From Motilibacter aurantiacus (GTDB lineage: Bacteria > Actinomycetota > Actinomycetes > Motilibacterales > Motilibacteraceae): a DNA stretch of 64,000 nt. The position numbers and the translations under genes are program-made. Location of the stretch: the NCBI RefSeq assembly GCF_011250645.1, contig NZ_JAANNO010000001.1, positions 518,658-582,657 on the forward strand, read 5' to 3'. The first letter of the stretch is position 1, and each line of letters starts with the position of its first letter. Shown one piece after another: positions 31,785 through 39,759 of this stretch. The notes under the pieces are model-generated. The model was given only the letters and a program-made list of their open reading frames with translations, was not told where the DNA came from and made no database searches.

Positions 31785-32765
31785 TCACGCATCAGCCTGC
31801 ACCCTGGCCAGCCGCTCCGCCCATCGGAGCCTTCCCTCGTCGTCGAGCGCTGACGCCTCGAGCAGGTCGGGGTCCGGCGCCACCCGGCGCACGGCGATAC
31901 GGCCGTCGACCGCGACGAGCGGCTCGCTGGCGAGGTCGGCCCCGAGCAGCCGTGCCGTCCCGAGGCCGCAGGCGTACGGCAGCTCCGGCAGCGCCGCCGC
32001 CAGCGCGACCCCCGCCGCGAGCCCGACGGACGTCTCCAGTGCCGAGGACACCACGACGGGCACGCCGACCTGCTCGGCCACGATGAGGCAGGACGCGACC
32101 CCGCCCATCGGGGCGACCTTCAGCACGACGATGTCGGCGGCCTCGGCCCGCACGACCCGCAACGGGTCGTCGCTCATCCGCACGGACTCGTCGGCGGCCA
32201 CGGGCACGTTGACCCGGCGGCGGACCGACGCGAGCTCATCGATGGTCGGGCAGGGCTGCTCGACGTACTCCAGCCCGCCGGCGGCGATGTCCAGCGCGCG
32301 GATGCGCTGGACCGCCTCCTCGGCCCCCCACGCGCCGTTGGCGTCCACGCGGATGCGCCCCTCCGGCCCCAGCACGTCACGGACGGCGGCCACCCGCTCG
32401 ACGTCGGCGTCGAGCCCCTGGCCCGGCTCCGCGACCTTCACCTTCACGGTTGTGCATCCGGCGGCCCGGACCAGCTCCTGTGCCCGCTCCGGGCTGACCG
32501 CCGGCACGGTCGAGTTCACCGGGACGCTGTCCCGCACGGGCGGCGGCCACCCGCTGAAGGCGGCCTCCCGCGCGGCGTACAGCCAGGGGACGGCCCGCCA
32601 GGTGTCGTAGTCCCAGAACGGCGAGAACTCCCCCCAGCCGGCCGGCCCGTGCAGCAGCACGCCCTCTCGGGCGTCCACCCCGCGGAAGCGGACCGCCATC
32701 GGCAGCGCGAACGAAGCGGCGAACGGGGCGCCCTCCGCGGGGGCGTCCGGGACGGGCGAGCTCAT
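31785..32765 (-). CDS. menC: o-Succinylbenzoate synthase
   Basis: Enolase-superfamily dehydratase, 326 aa, makes o-succinylbenzoate from SHCHC. Catalytic K108 and K110 are in TVKVKV, metal ligands D141 (RVDANG), E169 (YVEQPC) and D192 (AADES), and the second-side lysine K216 is in VVLKVAPMGG. Length is typical of the short actinobacterial MenC. It starts 20 bases from divergent menB, so the two promoters must overlap each other and the opposite coding starts. It is probably co-transcribed with menD. Confidence 0.93.
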   Translation of the reverse strand: MSSPVPDAPAEGAPFAASFALPMAVRFRGVDAREGVLLHGPAGWGEFSPFWDYDTWRAVPWLYAAREAAFSGWPPPVRDSVPVNSTVPAVSPERAQELVRAAGCTTVKVKVAEPGQGLDADVERVAAVRDVLGPEGRIRVDANGAWGAEEAVQRIRALDIAAGGLEYVEQPCPTIDELASVRRRVNVPVAADESVRMSDDPLRVVRAEAADIVVLKVAPMGGVASCLIVAEQVGVPVVVSSALETSVGLAAGVALAAALPELPYACGLGTARLLGADLASEPLVAVDGRIAVRRVAPDPDLLEASALDDEGRLRWAERLARVQADA

Positions 32766-32785
32766 GGTCCCTATCGTGGCCTGCC

Positions 32786-33703
32786 GTGGAGAACCCGTTG
32801 TTCGACCCCTCCGCCTGGCGCCCGGTCGAGGGCTTCGACGGCCTCACGGACGTGACCTACCACCGCGCCGTCGAGGACGGCCACGACACCGGCACCGTCC
32901 GGGTCGCCTTCGACCGGCCAGAGGTCCGCAACGCGTTCCGGCCGCGGACGGTCGACGAGCTGCTGGCCACCCTCGACCACGCGCGGGCCACGCCCGACGT
33001 CGGGTGCGTGCTGCTCACCGGCAACGGCCCCTCCCCGAGGGACGGCGGGTGGGCGTTCTCCTCCGGCGGCGACCAGCGCATCCGCGGCCGCAGCGGCTAC
33101 GTCGACGCCGCCTCCGAGGCTGCGGCCACACCGGCCGAGCGGGCGCGCGCGGGGCGGCTGCACATCCTCGAGGTGCAGCGGCTGATCCGCTTCATGCCGA
33201 AGGTCGTCATCGCGGTCGTGCCCGGATGGGCGGCCGGCGGCGGGCACAGCCTGCACGTCGTCTGCGACCTGACGCTCGCCTCGCGCGAGCACGCCCGGTT
33301 CAAGCAGACCGACGCCGACGTCGCCAGCTTCGACGGCGGGTACGGGTCGGCGTACCTCGCTCGCCAGGTGGGGCAGAAGCGGGCGCGGGAGGTGTTCTTC
33401 CTCGGCCGCGAGTACTCCGCGCAGGAGGCGTACGAGATGGGCATGGTCAACGCGGTCGTCCCCCACGCCGAGCTCGAGCAGGTCGCGCTGCAGTGGGCGC
33501 GCGAGGTCAATGCCAAGTCCCCCACCGCGCAACGGATGCTCAAGTACGCCTTCAACCTGCCCGACGACGGGCTCGTCGGGCAGCAGCTGTTCGCGGGGGA
33601 GGCCACGCGGCTGGCGTACGGCACCGACGAGGCCGCCGAGGGGCGCGACTCGTTCCTGGAGAAGCGCGCGCCGGACTGGTCCCCGTTCCCCTGGCACTAC
33701 TGA
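32786..33703 (+). CDS. menB: 1,4-Dihydroxy-2-naphthoyl-CoA synthase
   Basis: Crotonase-fold ring-closing enzyme, 305 aa. VRVAFDRPEVRNAFRP, the oxyanion-hole segments FSSGGDQRIRG and VPGWAAGGGHSLHVVCDLTLAS, KQTDADVASFDGGYGSAYLARQVGQKRAREVFFLG and the C-terminal FLEKRAPDWSPFPWHY agree closely with mycobacterial MenB. GTG start. A TATCGT -10-like hexamer eight bases before the GTG suggests a leaderless transcript beginning inside the 20-base gap from menC. Downstream the menaquinone genes are interrupted by about 11 kb before menE. Confidence 0.95.
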   Translation: MENPLFDPSAWRPVEGFDGLTDVTYHRAVEDGHDTGTVRVAFDRPEVRNAFRPRTVDELLATLDHARATPDVGCVLLTGNGPSPRDGGWAFSSGGDQRIRGRSGYVDAASEAAATPAERARAGRLHILEVQRLIRFMPKVVIAVVPGWAAGGGHSLHVVCDLTLASREHARFKQTDADVASFDGGYGSAYLARQVGQKRAREVFFLGREYSAQEAYEMGMVNAVVPHAELEQVALQWAREVNAKSPTAQRMLKYAFNLPDDGLVGQQLFAGEATRLAYGTDEAAEGRDSFLEKRAPDWSPFPWHY

Positions 33704-33860
33704 GCCCGGTCGCGTGGCCCGCGGGCGTGAGCCGCGAGGGGCGAGGGATCAGTTCCGCGTCGGGCCCCGTGCCGGTCCGCCCCTGGTGATCGCGCTGGTG
33801 GGGCAGGACGGGGACGCGGGCCGGGGCCTGGCCCGGGGATAGCGGGGCATCGGCTCGAGC

Positions 33861-33974
33861 CGCCGATCACGTGGACCACCGGTTTGTCCGGCGGCGCCGG
33901 GGCGGTGATGCAGAAGGCGGCCCGCGCGGTGTCGAGGACCGGGGCCAGCAGCGACAGCTCGCGTCCCGGCTCGG
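33861..33974 (-). pseudogene. Decayed PAS/LOV-type domain fragment (copy B)
   Basis: Minus-strand reading gives EPGRELSLLAPVLDTAR, then AAFCITAPAPPDKPVVHV, followed by loss of similarity. AFxIT-x-P-x-x-PD-x-P-V-V-x-V is the entry motif of LOV/PAS sensor domains. There is no intact start, core or partner domain. It lies in the 345-base gap between menB and the HxlR gene, which otherwise shows nothing I can support. A similar, weaker piece lies at 29576-29719. Confidence 0.4.
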
Positions 33975-34048
33975 TCGACTGCGCGGCGGCCGCGGCGCAG
34001 GACGGGCCCGGCGCCGCGACGGCCCTCGGCCATCTGTCCTGGGGTGAG

Positions 34049-34759
34049 CTACGTCGGGGCCAGCGCTGTGCTGCCGAGCGCCTCCCGGCGGCTCAGCCCC
34101 TCGGCGAAGAGCGTGGTGTCGAACCAGGTCGGGAAGGCCCGGGTCAGTGCGGCCGGCCCGAGCAGGCGTGCCGACCCCGGCCGCCGCGAGCCGGCCGAAC
34201 GGCACCAGCCCGACGAGCCAGCGGTGCATGTCGCCGGTGGGGGCCTCGAGGGCGAGGTCGCAGTCGAGCCCGGGTCGTCGCGGCACACCGACATCGCGCG
34301 GCGGTCGATGTCGAGCCAGCCCTGCGCCGCGCCGTCGCCGGTGAGCTGCACGAGGACGACGGCCCGTCGCTCGGGCAGGGCGTCCGGCACCGCGTGCTGG
34401 TGCATCCGCCACAGCAGGGACAGCCCGTCGCAGTCCTCGGCCGTCGGGTCGCCGAAGACCCACTCGGCGGCCCACTGGCCGAGCGCCCGGACGATCGGGG
34501 TCAGCCCCTCCCCGGCCGGGGTCAGCGTGTAGCAGGCCGGCCGACCGGGCCCGGTCTCCCCGCGCCGGACCAGCCCCTGCCGCTCCAGCTGGCGCAGCCG
34601 CCGGGCGAGCAGGGTACGGCTCATCCGCGGCAGGCCCCGGGAGATCTCGTGGAACCCGCTGGCGCCGACCATGAGCTCGCGGATCACGAGCGGCGTCCAG
34701 CGGTCCCCGAGCACGTCGACGCCGACCGTGATGGGGCAGTAGTCCCCTCGCGCGGGCAT
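34049..34759 (-). CDS. HxlR family transcriptional regulator with compensated frameshifts in its C-terminal domain
   Basis: Winged-helix regulator, 236 aa as read. C8 in DYCPITVGVDVLGDRWTPLVIREL and the wing SRTLLARRLRQLERQGLVRRGETGPGRPACYTLTPAGE are typical HxlR. An SCP2-like C-terminal domain follows. Between about residues 165 and 195 the open frame is nonsense, while the neighbouring frame reads LDCDLALEAPTGDMHRWLVG, matching the family. A one-base loss near 34266 and a one-base gain in the CCCC at 34175-34178 explain it; the frame is then restored (ARLLGPAALTRAFPTWF). DNA binding may survive. Start ATG 34759; possible operator at 34791-34810. Confidence 0.8.
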   Translation of the reverse strand: MPARGDYCPITVGVDVLGDRWTPLVIRELMVGASGFHEISRGLPRMSRTLLARRLRQLERQGLVRRGETGPGRPACYTLTPAGEGLTPIVRALGQWAAEWVFGDPTAEDCDGLSLLWRMHQHAVPDALPERRAVVLVQLTGDGAAQGWLDIDRRAMSVCRDDPGSTATSPSRPPPATCTAGSSGWCRSAGSRRPGSARLLGPAALTRAFPTWFDTTLFAEGLSRREALGSTALAPT

Positions 34760-34790
34760 GCCCTCATGGTGGCCCCGTAGGGGCGCTCGG

Positions 34791-34810
34791 GGTAGTACAC
34801 GTTCCGTACC
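34791..34810. promoter_or_regulatory. Candidate HxlR operator
   Basis: 20-bp symmetric element GGTA-N4-ACGT-N4-TACC, 32 bases upstream of the HxlR start. HxlR proteins often bind GTAC-type inverted repeats in their own promoters. Beyond it, to 35077, I see no gene: only a possible 36-codon reading frame from 34971 without recognisable features. Confidence 0.4.
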
Positions 34811-35076
34811 TGGCGCTCCCGCGCATGCGCGCGCGGGCCAGGCCCGGCCGGGCCGCGACACCGCGGGCCCGACCTCGGCACCGCCGACGTCGATCGGGCC
34901 GCCAGCGGGTGGCGGGTTCCCGCCGGGCACCGGTCACGATCTGACCGCATCACCTTCTACGGTCCCGCCCATGCACACGACGCCTTCCCTGCACGTTCTT
35001 CCCCGCCCGTCGCCGGGCAGCACCCGACCGACCGGCCCAGCCCCCGCACTCGGTCCGAACATGTACGGCACCAAAG

Positions 35077-35093
35077 CTTGAACGCCGTCCAAG
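35077..35093. promoter_or_regulatory. Candidate TetR operator
   Basis: 17-bp inverted repeat CTTGAACGCCGTCCAAG with one mismatched pair. It covers the TTGAAC -35-like element of the TetR gene. Size and symmetry fit a TetR dimer site, so autoregulation is likely. Confidence 0.55.
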
Positions 35094-35107
35094 ATTGCTG
35101 CTAAGGT
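35078..35107 (+). promoter_or_regulatory. Promoter of the TetR gene
   Basis: TTGAAC (35078-35083), 18-base spacer, TAAGGT (35102-35107), then six bases to ATG 35114. This predicts a leaderless mRNA starting at or next to the ATG. There is no Shine-Dalgarno before that ATG, which agrees. Confidence 0.5.
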
Positions 35108-35113
35108 CTTGCC

Positions 35114-35752
35114 ATGACCCCGACGCCCTCTCCGGCCGAACCCGGCCTCGGAGTGTGCGCCGGGGGCAAGGCGATGGGCCTGCGCGAGCGCAAGAAGCTC
35201 GAGGCCTGGCGCTCGATCCGTGAGTGCGCGCTCCGCCTGATCAGCGAGCGTGGGTTCGACGCGGTCAGTGTGGAAGAGATCGCCGAGGAGGCGAACGTCT
35301 CCCGCACGACCTTCTTCAACTACTTCTCCTGCAAGGAAGCGGTCGTCTTCGACCCGGACCCGCAGGAGCCGCAGGTCTGGCAGGGGCTGCTGGCGGAGCA
35401 TCCGGCCGACGAGCCGCTGTGGGAGGCCTTGACGGGCATCCTGCTCGGCTACGTCTCGCACTTCAGCGACACCCTCGCCATCCACAAGCGGCTCAAGACC
35501 GAGTCGCCGGCGGTCGCGGCGTCGGCGCGTGGTGCCGGCGACCGGTTCCAGGCAGAGCTCCGCGCCTGGGTCGCCGACCGGACGCCGCCGGGCCGCGAGC
35601 TCGACGCGCAGCTCATGCTCAACACCGCAACCGCAGCGATCGGCACCGCGCTCTCCCTGTGGAAGCCGACCGACCCGTTCGAGGACTTCCTCGACATCGC
35701 CCGCACCTGTCTGCAGAAGGCTGGTTCCGGGCTCGCCGCGCTGACCGTCTGA
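35114..35752 (+). CDS. TetR family transcriptional regulator
   Basis: 212 aa. HTH region LRERKKLEAWRSIRECALRLISERGFDAVSVEEIAEEANVSRTTFFNYFSCKEAVV at residues about 22-77; the rest is a helical ligand-binding domain with no recognisable ligand class. ATG 35114 is favoured by a promoter that would start transcription there; ATG 35174 would lose only a 20-residue extension. It probably represses itself through the palindrome at 35077-35093 and perhaps the MFS exporter 504 bases downstream, since TetR-MFS pairs usually control drug efflux. Confidence 0.9.
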   Translation: MTPTPSPAEPGLGVCAGGKAMGLRERKKLEAWRSIRECALRLISERGFDAVSVEEIAEEANVSRTTFFNYFSCKEAVVFDPDPQEPQVWQGLLAEHPADEPLWEALTGILLGYVSHFSDTLAIHKRLKTESPAVAASARGAGDRFQAELRAWVADRTPPGRELDAQLMLNTATAAIGTALSLWKPTDPFEDFLDIARTCLQKAGSGLAALTV

Positions 35753-35867
35753 CCCTCCGGCAGGACTCCCCCGCCGCACGGCTGCCGCCGTCCGGACGAC
35801 GAGCCCCTGCCCCGACGCCCCCCTTCCTTCTCCTGCGCGCCATCCGGCGCAGAGAGGACGGCTGCTC

Positions 35868-36062
35868 ATGACCGTTCGACGCACTTCCGGGCCCGCTCTT
35901 CCCGCCACCGTGATGGGTGGCCCGGGCCGCGCCCTGATCCTCCGCCTGGGCACGCGCCGCCCGGACCGGCCCTCCGGGCCGGCGCGCCCGGGGAGCCGCC
36001 CGGACCGCGCACCCGCCGCCCGGGTCTCCCCCGGCCGGGTGACCTGCTCGTCCCGTACCTGA
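35868..36062 (+). other. Possible 64-codon leader reading frame with a hairpin, between tetR and the MFS gene
   Basis: The 504 bases between the TetR and MFS genes hold an ATG frame, MTVRRTSGPALPATVMGG onward, preceded by GAGAGGACGG and ending at 36062. It resembles no family and is Arg/Pro/Gly-rich, so it may be chance. Inside it lies a perfect hairpin with arms CCGGCCC and GGGCCGG (35966-35982). A leader peptide plus hairpin could attenuate the exporter gene, or the hairpin may simply terminate tetR. Confidence 0.25.
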
Positions 36063-36211
36063 CCGGGTGGCCGGCCGGAGCCCTCCGGTGAAATCGTGTG
36101 GCCCGGGACCTGTCCCGACCACGAGACTGGGAGCTCCGCCCTCATCCGGACGCCCCGCCGGTGCGCGCTGCACGACGCGCGCACCGCACCTTCACCAACA
36201 CACGAAGCGCA

Positions 36212-36242
36212 CTGTGCACATCCCAGATCGGGTATCGCACAG
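36212..36242. promoter_or_regulatory. Inverted repeat just upstream of the MFS ribosome binding site
   Basis: Symmetric 31-base element: CTGTGC, four unpaired bases, CCC, a five-base centre, GGG, four unpaired bases, GCACAG. It ends one base before the GAAGGAG of the MFS gene. It may be an operator or an mRNA structure controlling access to the ribosome binding site. Confidence 0.35.
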
Positions 36243-36256
36243 CGAAGGAGAACGAC

Positions 36257-37765
36257 GTGACGACGACTTCCGACCAGGCGTCCTTCCCAGGCCAGCGCGC
36301 AGAGGCCGAGGCGCCGCCCGATCCGAAGCGATGGCTGGCGCTCGCCGTCGTCGCCATCGCGCAGCTGATGGTGGTGCTCGACGCCTCCATCGTGAACATC
36401 GCGCTCCCCTCGGCGCGTGACGACCTCGGCATCAGCGACGCCAACGTGCAGTGGGTCATCACGGCCTACACCCTGGCCTTCGGCGGGCTGCTGCTCCTCG
36501 GGGGCCGGATCGCCGACTTCACCGGGCGCAAGCGCGCCTTCGTGATCGGCCTCCTCGGCTTCGCCGGTGCCTCCGCTCTCGGCGGCTTCGCGCCGAATCA
36601 GGAACTCCTCTTCGCTGCTCGCGCACTTCAGGGCGCCTTCGGCGCACTGCTCGCGCCCGCAGCGCTGTCCATCATCACGGTGACGTTCACCGAGCCCAAG
36701 GAACGTGCCCGCGCGTTCGGCGTGTTCGGCGCCATCGCCGGCGGTGGCGCGGCGATCGGCCTGATCCTCGGCGGCGTCCTCACCGAGTACGCGTCCTGGC
36801 GCTGGTGCCTCGGGGTGAACGTCCCGATCGCGATCGCCACGGCGCTTGCCGCCATCCCGCTGGTGCGCGAGAGCCGCGCCCCCGGTGACCGGCGCTACGA
36901 CGTCCCCGGCACCGTCCTCGCGACCGCCGGCCTGGTGGCGCTCGTCTACGGCTTCACCCGCGCCGCCGAGCCGGGCGTCGGCTGGTCCGCGCCCTCGACG
37001 ATCGTGCTTCTCGTCGGGTCCGTCGCCCTGCTCGCCGCCTTCGTCGCCTACGAGGCGCGGGCGAAGAACCCGCTGCTTCCGCTGCGCATCGTGCTCGACC
37101 GCAACCGGGGTGGGTCCTACCTCATCTTCCTGCTGGTCGGCGCCGCGATGTTCGCGATGTTCCTCTTCCTGACGTTCTACCTGCAGCAGACGCTGGGCTA
37201 CAGCCCGCTGAAGTCCGGCTTCGCCTTCCTCCCCTTCAGCCTCGGCATCATCGTCACCGCGGGGGTCGCGGCTCAGCTGCTGCCCAAGGTCGGGCCGCGG
37301 CCGCTGATGCTGACCGGTCTCGTCATGGGGACCGTCGGCATGCTGTGGCTGACCCAGATCACGCCGGACACCTCGTACTGGACCCACGTGCTGCCCTCCG
37401 AGCTCGTCATGAGCATCGGCATGGCCCTGGTGTTCATCCCGACTTCGAGCACCGCGCTCGTCGGTGTCGGGGGGCACGACGCCGGCATCGCGTCCGCGGT
37501 GCTCAACACCTCTCAGCAGATCGGCGGCGCGCTCGGCACGGCGCTGCTCAACACGCTGTACGCGTCGGCTGTCACCGCGTACATCTCGGACAACGCGACG
37601 TCCCCCGCCGACGTCGCCCGGGTGCAGCCGGACGCGCTGGTGCACGGCTACCACGTGGCGTTCGCCTGGGGCGCGGTCCTGCTGGTCGTCGGCCTGGTGA
37701 CGGCGGCGGTGGCCATCCGCGCCGCCCGCCAGGACATGCCGGCCGAAGCGGCCGTCGCGGTCTGA
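36257..37765 (+). CDS. MFS drug exporter (DHA2 / EmrB-QacA family)
   Basis: Proton-coupled efflux transporter, 502 aa, about 14 helices. Signatures are MVVLDASIVNIALPSARDDLGISDANVQWVITAYTLAFGGLLLLGGRIADFTGRKRAF (motif D1 and motif A) and ALLAPAALSIITVTF followed by EPKERARAFGVFGAIAGGGAAIGLILGG (motif C). GTG 36257 has AAGGAG seven bases upstream. Substrate unknown. Likely controlled by the upstream TetR protein; the long 5' region contains a leader-like frame and an inverted repeat. A 10-bp-arm hairpin follows the stop. Confidence 0.92.
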   Translation: MTTTSDQASFPGQRAEAEAPPDPKRWLALAVVAIAQLMVVLDASIVNIALPSARDDLGISDANVQWVITAYTLAFGGLLLLGGRIADFTGRKRAFVIGLLGFAGASALGGFAPNQELLFAARALQGAFGALLAPAALSIITVTFTEPKERARAFGVFGAIAGGGAAIGLILGGVLTEYASWRWCLGVNVPIAIATALAAIPLVRESRAPGDRRYDVPGTVLATAGLVALVYGFTRAAEPGVGWSAPSTIVLLVGSVALLAAFVAYEARAKNPLLPLRIVLDRNRGGSYLIFLLVGAAMFAMFLFLTFYLQQTLGYSPLKSGFAFLPFSLGIIVTAGVAAQLLPKVGPRPLMLTGLVMGTVGMLWLTQITPDTSYWTHVLPSELVMSIGMALVFIPTSSTALVGVGGHDAGIASAVLNTSQQIGGALGTALLNTLYASAVTAYISDNATSPADVARVQPDALVHGYHVAFAWGAVLLVVGLVTAAVAIRAARQDMPAEAAVAV

Positions 37766-37786
37766 CCCACGGCACCTGCCCGCTGT

Positions 37787-37812
37787 CGCCCGGGCCCGGC
37801 TCGGCCCGGGCG
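37787..37812 (+). terminator. Terminator hairpin after the MFS gene
   Basis: Perfect arms CGCCCGGGCC and GGCCCGGGCG around a six-base loop, starting 21 bases after the stop. No U-tract. Confidence 0.6.
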
Positions 37813-37847
37813 GCGGCGGGGGCACCACCACGATCGAGGGAGGCAAC

Positions 37848-38627
37848 GTGAGCATCGCCGGCCCCGCCTCCCTCCTGGGAAGCCTCGGCCCGCAGACGGG
37901 GCGGGCCGAGGCTCCCCGCCTGCACCGGCGTGCGGTCGTCCCCGCCCTGCTCGGGCAGGCCGTCCTGCTCGGTGCGCTGCTGGGGATGTACATGTGGGCC
38001 CGGCTGCAAGCCGCCGGTGAGGCCTCGTCCGCGGTGGCCAACGCGCACTCGCTGTACGCGTGGGAGCGCGCCGTGGGGCTGCCGGACGAGCTCGCCCTCC
38101 AGAAGTGGCTCCTGGACCGGCCCACGCTCGCTCGGACGGCCAACACCTACTACGCCACCGTGCACTTCCCGTTCACGGGCCTGGTGCTCGCGTGGCTCTT
38201 CCTGCGTGACCGGGTGCAGTTCCGGTGGGCCCGGACCGTGCTCGTCGCGGTGACGGCCGCCGCCCTGGTGCTGACCTTCACCGTCCCGCTCGCACCACCT
38301 CGCCTCATGCCCGATCTCGGCTTCACTGATGTAGCGGCCGTCCTCGGCCCCTCCGTCTACGCCCACTCCGCCTCCGGCGCGACGAACCAGCTGGCCGCCA
38401 TGCCCTCCCTGCACGTCGGCTGGGCGGTGCTCGTCGCGGTGGCGCTGGTCCGGGCCGGGCACACACGCTGGCGCTGGCTCTGGCTGGTGCACCCTGCGGT
38501 CACCTGGCTGGTCGTCGTCGCGACCGCGAACCACTACTGGGCGGACGGGCTCGTGGCCGTCGCGATGCTCCTCGCCGTCATGGCATCGGCGAGCGCCCTG
38601 CGCCGCGAGCGCGGCACCGGCCCGTGA
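37848..38627 (+). CDS. PAP2 superfamily phosphatase (membrane, aureobasidin-resistance-like subgroup)
   Basis: Integral membrane phosphatase of 259 aa with about six helices. PAP2 elements are APPRLMPDLGF, then MPSLHVGWA (catalytic serine-histidine motif) and the final NHYWADGLVAV with the second catalytic histidine. This arrangement is the PAP2_3 (inositolphosphotransferase-like) subgroup. Candidates are lipid phosphatase or phosphoinositol transfer; not decidable here. GTG start with GAGGGAGG six bases upstream. The gene stands alone between the MFS terminator and the XRE regulator. Confidence 0.85.
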   Translation: MSIAGPASLLGSLGPQTGRAEAPRLHRRAVVPALLGQAVLLGALLGMYMWARLQAAGEASSAVANAHSLYAWERAVGLPDELALQKWLLDRPTLARTANTYYATVHFPFTGLVLAWLFLRDRVQFRWARTVLVAVTAAALVLTFTVPLAPPRLMPDLGFTDVAAVLGPSVYAHSASGATNQLAAMPSLHVGWAVLVAVALVRAGHTRWRWLWLVHPAVTWLVVVATANHYWADGLVAVAMLLAVMASASALRRERGTGP

Positions 38628-38765
38628 GACCGTCGGCGCCCCTGCGGTGCCACCGCCCTCGCGGAGTCCCTGCCCTCCCGTCTGCACGTTCTCCCGCGCA
38701 GCGTGACCTTCCGCGAGACCGCCGCCGCACCCACCGACGGTCGCTCCCAGCCGGAGCACGCCGCT

Positions 38766-38789
38766 CGCGCGAAGCATTTCCTTCGCGCG
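38766..38789. promoter_or_regulatory. Inverted repeat upstream of the XRE regulator gene
   Basis: Perfect 9-bp arms CGCGCGAAG and CTTCGCGCG around a six-base centre, ending 22 bases before the GTG start. With a leaderless start it would cover the -35 region, fitting autoregulation. It could also act as a late terminator for the PAP2 gene 140 bases upstream. Confidence 0.45.
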
Positions 38790-38811
38790 GCTGTCCGGGC
38801 AGACTTGCGCC

Positions 38812-39666
38812 GTGAAGCGTCAGGAGTTCGGCGCGGCGGTGCGCCAGCTGCGCGAGGGCACGGCCCCCGACCTCGTCGGGCTGCCGCCCGGCGCTCGACG
38901 GGTGCGCGGGCTGCGCCGTGAGGAGCTCGGCGAGCTCGCGGGGATGTCCGCCGACTACGTGCGCAGACTGGAACAGGGCCGCAGCCACCCGTCGGCCGGG
39001 GTGGTGAACGCCATCGCCCGGGCACTGCGGGTCGGGCGCGCGGACTACGAGCGGCTCTGTGCACTGGCCGGGTACGCCGCCGCGGACGGGCAGGTGCCCA
39101 CCGACCTCGGCGTCGGCGCGACGCGACTGCTCGAGCGGTTCTCGGACACCCCCATGTTCGTCTCGGACGCGGCGATGAACCTCGTGGCGGTCAACGGCGC
39201 CTTCCTGGCCCTGGGGCACTGGGAGCTCACGGGAAGCCCCTGGGAGTGGAACATCGCCTGGCGCACCTTCTGCGAGCCCTTCCCCGCGTTCCAGCAGTCG
39301 CCAGCTGACGCGGCCGATCACCAGGCCGTCCTCGTGACCCAGCTGAGGAGCGCGCTGCTGCGCTACCCCGCCGACACCTCGCTCGCCGCTCTCGTGGACG
39401 AGATCCGCAGCCGGAGCCGGGTGTTCGACACCTTGTGGCGCATCCCCCGACCGGTGGAGGCCTACGAGAGCAGCGCGACCTTCGTCCGCCCGGACGGTGA
39501 CCCCGTCACCCTCGTCGGGAACATGCTCGCCATCCCCGGCGACGACCTGGCGGCGCTGATGCTGACCGCTGCGCCGGGATCGGACGACGCGGCCCGGCTG
39601 GCCGAGGTGGTCAGCGCAGCAGACGGGCCCCCGGTCATCAAGGTGGGCCGATCCGGCCCAGGATGA
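38812..39666 (+). CDS. XRE family regulator with MmyB-like ligand-binding domain
   Basis: 284 aa. N-terminal helix-turn-helix (PPGARRVRGLRREELGELAGMSADYVRRLEQGRSHPSAGVVNAIARALRV, residues about 25-75) followed by the MmyB-like PAS-type domain (MFVSDAAMNLVAVNGAFLALGHW...WRIPRPVEAYESSATFVRPDGDPVTL). This subgroup usually regulates neighbouring short-chain or medium-chain reductase genes and may bind a lipid or aromatic ligand. GTG start without Shine-Dalgarno; inverted repeat just upstream. It probably controls the quinone oxidoreductase and NmrA genes that follow. Confidence 0.9.
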   Translation: MKRQEFGAAVRQLREGTAPDLVGLPPGARRVRGLRREELGELAGMSADYVRRLEQGRSHPSAGVVNAIARALRVGRADYERLCALAGYAAADGQVPTDLGVGATRLLERFSDTPMFVSDAAMNLVAVNGAFLALGHWELTGSPWEWNIAWRTFCEPFPAFQQSPADAADHQAVLVTQLRSALLRYPADTSLAALVDEIRSRSRVFDTLWRIPRPVEAYESSATFVRPDGDPVTLVGNMLAIPGDDLAALMLTAAPGSDDAARLAEVVSAADGPPVIKVGRSGPG

Positions 39667-39759
39667 CCGCGCCGGAACCTGCCAACGTGAGTGACGTCCC
39701 CCGGAGCCGCCGACCGGCCCGGGGAGCACGTCAACCCACTCACGAAGGCAGGTTCAGCG

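Noticed and set aside
33749-34475. Overlapping minus-strand frames between menB and the HxlR gene as a separate gene
   Set aside because: They owe their length to the frameshifted HxlR gene and to the PAS-like relic; no single intact protein can be assembled.
34758-35081. 107-codon plus-strand frame divergent from the HxlR gene, a possible regulated target
   Set aside because: Pro/Gly/Arg-rich without a domain, no Shine-Dalgarno, and it overlaps the HxlR promoter and the TetR operator region.
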